This document shows, one piece after another, positions 60,035 through 64,000 of a stretch of DNA of 64,000 nt. This DNA is from Dendrophyllia cribrosa (Eukaryota > Cnidaria > Anthozoa > Scleractinia > Dendrophylliidae): NCBI GenBank assembly GCA_024195265.1, contig JAJLRJ010000002.1, positions 16,378,764 through 16,442,763 on the forward strand, given 5' to 3'. Numbering within the stretch: position 1 is the first letter of the stretch; every line of letters begins with the position of its first letter. Under the pieces are notes generated by a model. It had not been told where the DNA came from. It did no database searches and saw nothing but the letters and a program-made list of their open reading frames with translations. The translations under genes and the position numbers were made by a program.

Positions 60035-60115
60035 TCCCTAAGTCTCACTGAAGCACAGTGTTTAGTTGGGCATCTGATCAGGGGTTCGAATCCTGTCGAA
60101 GACCATTAGTCTCAT
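60035..60115 (+). mobile_element. Possible tRNA-derived SINE fragment
   Basis: A consensus B-box 'GGTTCGAATCC' at 60083-60093 follows 'agcacagtgtttagttgggc', a weak A-box-like region. It does not fold into a credible tRNA, so it is more likely a SINE head or tRNA relic. Confidence 0.4.
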
Positions 60116-60599
60116 GCTCGTGACCAACTGAAAACAGCTCAATTGCTTTTTTATTTTTTGTTTAGCTTATTTTCAGTTAAATTTGTAATACATGTATATA
60201 TTGTAATTGATTGCTTTTTAATACCATTTGTGATATACATGCAGTTAGATTGACAACCTTCTTAACTGCAATTACAAAGTCCTAAAATTCCTCACTAAGC
60301 ACTCGGATCCAATTAACCAAATGATGCCGGTACTTAGGACTAACGACATTTTTTGTCTCCTTGTGTAGAGCTCTTGAAAAAAAAATAGTTCGATCATGCT
60401 CGAAATCTCCATCAAATCTACTCTGACTAAGAGCTTGTTTACATGGAGTGAAATTCCGCCTAAAAAGAGGAGTATATCGGATTGGTTGATTTGAGTTGAT
60501 TCAGTAACCGGTGCTTATGATTATTGAAGTGTTACCCGGCTCAATGTTAACTTGGACGTTGCCTTTGTTGTTGAAATTCTGAGAATAAATGGCCAGCTC

Positions 60600-62280
60600 C
60601 TCCACGCATGGCTTGGAGACAGAAAACTAAGATATTAGTCTAAGGTTGTTGACTGTCGATGGAGGATATTCCATGTCATTATTTTTGCAGTTATAATTAA
60701 AGGAACTCTAGTAAACAAAGTATATCATCCTGCCAGTATCATCCACCAATTAAGAGTAGCATCTCATTGTTTCAAGGACCATGATGATTAATTGCGAGTC
60801 AAGAAGCGGTGTCGTCTTTTGTATTGAAGGCTACGTACATTGAATTTTTGATAGTTTTTTTTTTCGGTTTAGTTTGATCGTAGATATTTATGACCGGACG
60901 TTTTTCAATTGAATTTTTAAAATAGATTTTATTTATATATTTTTTAAAATTCCATAATTCTTTAAATTTATGATATATTTTTTTCCGATTATAATTATCA
61001 TCTTTGCATTTGATCTACTTATCGTTCCTCCTCTTTTGGTCGGATGTTATGATGTTGGTGATTTGTTTCAATGTTATTGAAAAATCAGTTATTTTTTTGA
61101 ACAGGACTTTTCAACTTTCAAAGTGTTCAAAACTGTTTTAGTTAAGGAGAAATATCTTGCCCGCGGGAGATTATTTAATTCATTTTTTACGTCACAGTAC
61201 GACAATATCAAGAAATGGAGAAGTTACATAAAAAACTAAATAGAGGATTCTCAAGACGTTGAAAGATCATGGATGCTTCATAACGTTTATAACATTGTGT
61301 GCAAGCTTTCTTCTTACACGAGAAAACATCGAATCACCCCGTCAGTCAAAAACAATTTTTTTTAGAAATCTTAACAATTAAAGCAAAGGAATTTACCCAA
61401 AGATAACTATACGGTTAAGAGAAGATTTCTCTGCCCCTTTATTCATGGTAAACAAATGTATGGTCGAGTAAACAGTGTAAACATTTACCAACAACAACTA
61501 TCGATCCTTTTCAATCATGTTTTGAATCAAACTTGCTAGATCTGTAATACTATAACTTGTCGTCGATACCCTAAAGCTAATCAGCTGCTTAAAATAGAAA
61601 TTAAAGAGCACTTAAACAAAAACGTTAAAAATATAAGATATCACCATCTGTTCTAGTCTTTGACCTTTAAAAATTTAGAGAATGAAAGACAATCCTGTGG
61701 AACAGGTTCTCTCTACGCATGGAGACAGAAAAAACATTAGTCTAAGATTATTTGCTGTTACGAGCGAGGATATTCCATGTCAATCATGAATTACAAATGG
61801 CAAATATAAACCTGTCAACAAAAGCACATCACCTTCAATTGATTGATTGCTTGTATATTCCACAAATCACGAAATATCGTATATAGGTGTATTTGGAAAG
61901 AAAACGTTAATCTCTTAATACTGGTGTAGGGCAAGTACAGGCATCGTTATGCTTATTGGCCTCTAAGTCAATACTACTTTGAAATTTTTATAGTTTTCTT
62001 TAGATTTACTGTTGATCCCTAGAGTACTGCTATAGAAATATTTCTAATCGTTTTTCCTCTTTTTGGTCGTAATCTATATTGCAACAGTGAATTTTTAAAC
62101 GAGATTTTTAAACATAAGTGATGAAAATTGTCTAAGTAAAGTATAGTTTCGAATTGATTTTGCTTTTTTTAAAGTGTAGCTGACGCGTGTTACGTCCTTA
62201 TACTGAACATCGACTGAATGGAGTAAGTACAAAATCAAATAGGGAACTCTCAGGAATTTTATGGTTACGATGAAGCGATA
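60600..62280. repeat. Old diverged direct repeat, period about 1.1 kb
   Basis: 60605-60700 ('cacgcatgg.ttggagacaga', 'attagtctaag', 'gaggatattccatgtca') matches 61710-61785 ('tacgcatggagacagaaaa', 'attagtctaag', 'gaggatattccatgtca'). Weaker similarity continues with 'gatagtttt' and 'cctctttttggtcg'-type blocks. No genes recognised. Confidence 0.5.
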
Positions 62281-62890
62281 AGAAAAATGATATTTTATCA
62301 CGAGTTTGGAATGCACCAGATGCAACAGCTGAATCAATATCTTAAATTTGACCAGATTCAAGAAAGACTCAATTTAAAAGATTTTAGCGTCGTGGACTGA
62401 AGGTGAAATGGCTTGGTTGCATAAAATATCATTATTCATAATTTTATTAATAATAGCACGCAGGTGAAAGTGAGAGATTCCCAAGACGAGACTTGGCAAC
62501 GGATTTTCCTCACATACAAATGCTGTATAAAAAAGTTACAATACCAACAATGCTCGGTTTGCAGCCGTCAAAAGCTTCACCGGGCACGAGAAAATACAAA
62601 GAGCTACTTCTGCTACTACGACTACTCTTTTTGTGAATATGTTGAACAAAATTGATCCGTTGTTATTTTGAATAAGTCACTAAGTCATTCTGTAATCTTA
62701 GTGCCAGTTTGAGTGCCAGTGGAGTACATCAAACCAAACTAAGTTTACAGAGACAAATATGATCGGATGTTTTTGTTTTTCGTGGATATTGAGAAGAAGG
62801 ATCAGTAATGAGATCAAATGATATCAACAAAGCATTTCAGTACGGTAATATGAGTCAGGCAATCTCGTGCAGAAGTCTCCTTATTGGCTA
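62281..62890. other. Upstream of the next paralog; no gene recognised
   Basis: A small plus-strand open frame at 62464-62655 has several Cys but no recognisable domain or splice context. Confidence 0.35.
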
Positions 62891-62897
62891 ACAGGGG

Positions 62898-62910
62898 CTA
62901 TATATTGCGA
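62898..62910 (+). promoter_or_regulatory. TATA box of the family member at 62987
   Basis: 'CTATATATTGCGA', sharing 'TATATATTGCG' with gene 5; about 85 bp before the start codon. Confidence 0.6.
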
Positions 62911-62986
62911 AGTTATTGAAAAAAGTATCAAAGGAACGTACTATCACTGAGCGAGAGAGATCTGCAAGCCAACAACTCAACTCAAG

Positions 62987-63013
62987 ATGAGGACAGCTTT
63001 GCTTTCTTTCACG
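62987..63013 (+). CDS. First exon of a further family member, runs off the right edge
   Basis: MRTALLSFT ending at ACG|gtaaac, phase 0, the same mini-exon as in genes A, B and 5. No second exon could be identified in the last kilobase. It is expected to continue to the right of the window. Confidence 0.6.
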
Positions 63014-64000
63014 GTAAACTCAAAGATAAATTAATTGTTGTTTGTGGGAGCAGTTCTCGTAGTATGGTTGTAAGATCTCTGCGCTTTTTATTACCAACTA
63101 CCTTAAGTTAGGTTTAATGAAAACTTGATAGTAAATTTTCAAGAATCAGACGGCATTCTTGGTGTTCAAATTTCGGCGAGGCAAACTAACATATTCATCA
63201 CAAAACTGTCACTTTGGTTTTAGAATAGAGTGTTCGTTTTAAGTACGAAAGAGTGCAGATTTAAATGGATGCTTGGCATTGAACTTATTTTTTGGGAATT
63301 ATACCATTTTGGTCGACTACACTGCCCCGATCAAAACAAAGGGTTTGGCGGTATTGAAATGGTGTGCGTGAATCAAAACAGCCAGTTCTGTTTCAGGTTC
63401 TTGTTCAATACCTATGGATTGCAGTATGTTTCTTTTTTACTATCATTATGAATATATTTACTTTTGTTTCAGAGAAAATTGACTCTTTTAAATGGCATTA
63501 ATAACTGAAACTAGAAGCATGATATAAAGTTATAGCAATAGGGGGACCTTATTATGTATTATATATTTTTAAGGTCATTAAAGTCGATGTATTTCAGACA
63601 ACCAGCTGGTATTGCTAATGAAATTCTGAATGACACATGTGCAACGCGTGGCCCTTAATTAAGTGACACATTATACTTCTTGCATCGCTAATATATAGAT
63701 CCGAGATTAGCCTCAGTGAGCTAGGATGTTCACGTAACTTTGCCACAAACTTAAAAAGAACCTGCAGTCCCTAGTCGGTACATGCTTGGACTTTGTTTAC
63801 ATCTTTTGTTTTGATTTTGATGATGTTACTCTCTGTGACTACTTACATGACGCAAATTTCAAGTTTCATCAGAAGCTGAATGTCCGCCATTAGGGATGGG
63901 AAAGTTTGCGAAAGAAGCTTCTTTTCTACTGTCAATGAGTTAAAAATAATTGCTGTTGAAGCAATTAAAGATCGGGCAGTTAAAGGTAACATCACCAGCA
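63014..64000 (+). other. Probable first intron of the gene starting at 62987
   Basis: Begins with the donor gtaaac. A plus-strand open frame at 63230-63451 is unrecognised. Nothing else supported. Confidence 0.35.

Noticed and set aside
60055..60125. tRNA gene
   Set aside because: Only the B-box and a weak A-box are present; acceptor and anticodon stems do not pair.

Overview
The window is nuclear DNA from an animal, most likely an anthozoan cnidarian such as a stony coral. The evidence is intron-containing secreted CUB and Ly6/uPAR-type genes, A+T-rich non-coding DNA, dense small inverted-repeat transposons, LINE, Penelope-like and Crypton-like remnants, tRNA-type SINEs and a 500-N assembly gap. 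Genus is not determinable by eye. No rRNA, tRNA, CRISPR or bacterial-type operon was seen.

The main content is a cluster of related multi-exon genes for small secreted proteins. Each starts with a tiny signal-peptide exon behind a TATA box and carries one CUB domain split over two exons at a conserved Cys codon (TG|C). Inside the CUB domain, around its fourth Cys, an Asp-rich tract has been inserted, followed by basic residues. Two copies (gene A 9780-19175 +, gene B 30261-38400 +) also have a Ly6/uPAR-like exon with a Thr/Pro linker before the CUB and an Arg/Tyr/Trp tail exon after it. Gene 4 (48740-49740 -) has only CUB exons visible. Gene 5 (53645-58272 -) has a full model of about 229 residues. 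A further first exon starts at 62987 (+) and runs off the right edge, and an orphan minus-strand first exon lies at 20910, 39871 and 46581. The acidic/basic layout suggests extracellular mineral or polyelectrolyte binding; that role is inference.

Layout: 1-3 kb, repeats including a 108-base poly-G; 3-4.8 kb, a LINE remnant; 3.8-22.5 kb (copy A) and 22.5-41.45 kb (copy B), an 18.66-kb tandem duplication containing genes A and B; 41.45-43.08 kb, the first copy of the gene 4 exons; 43.08-43.58 kb, 500 Ns; 43.58-49.79 kb, a near-identical repeat of 36.87-43.08 kb, probably a false duplication from unmerged contig ends; 49.85-51.06 kb, a Penelope-like insertion with an inverted second copy; 53.6-58.3 kb, gene 5; 58.4-64 kb, mostly non-coding with the next paralog's start.

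Transposon insertions present in only one of A and B, and a palindrome whose resolution differs between them, show that the two copies have evolved apart. Differences are patchy. In the Ly6 exon every A/B difference seen changes an amino acid, while the adjoining CUB exon is unchanged.
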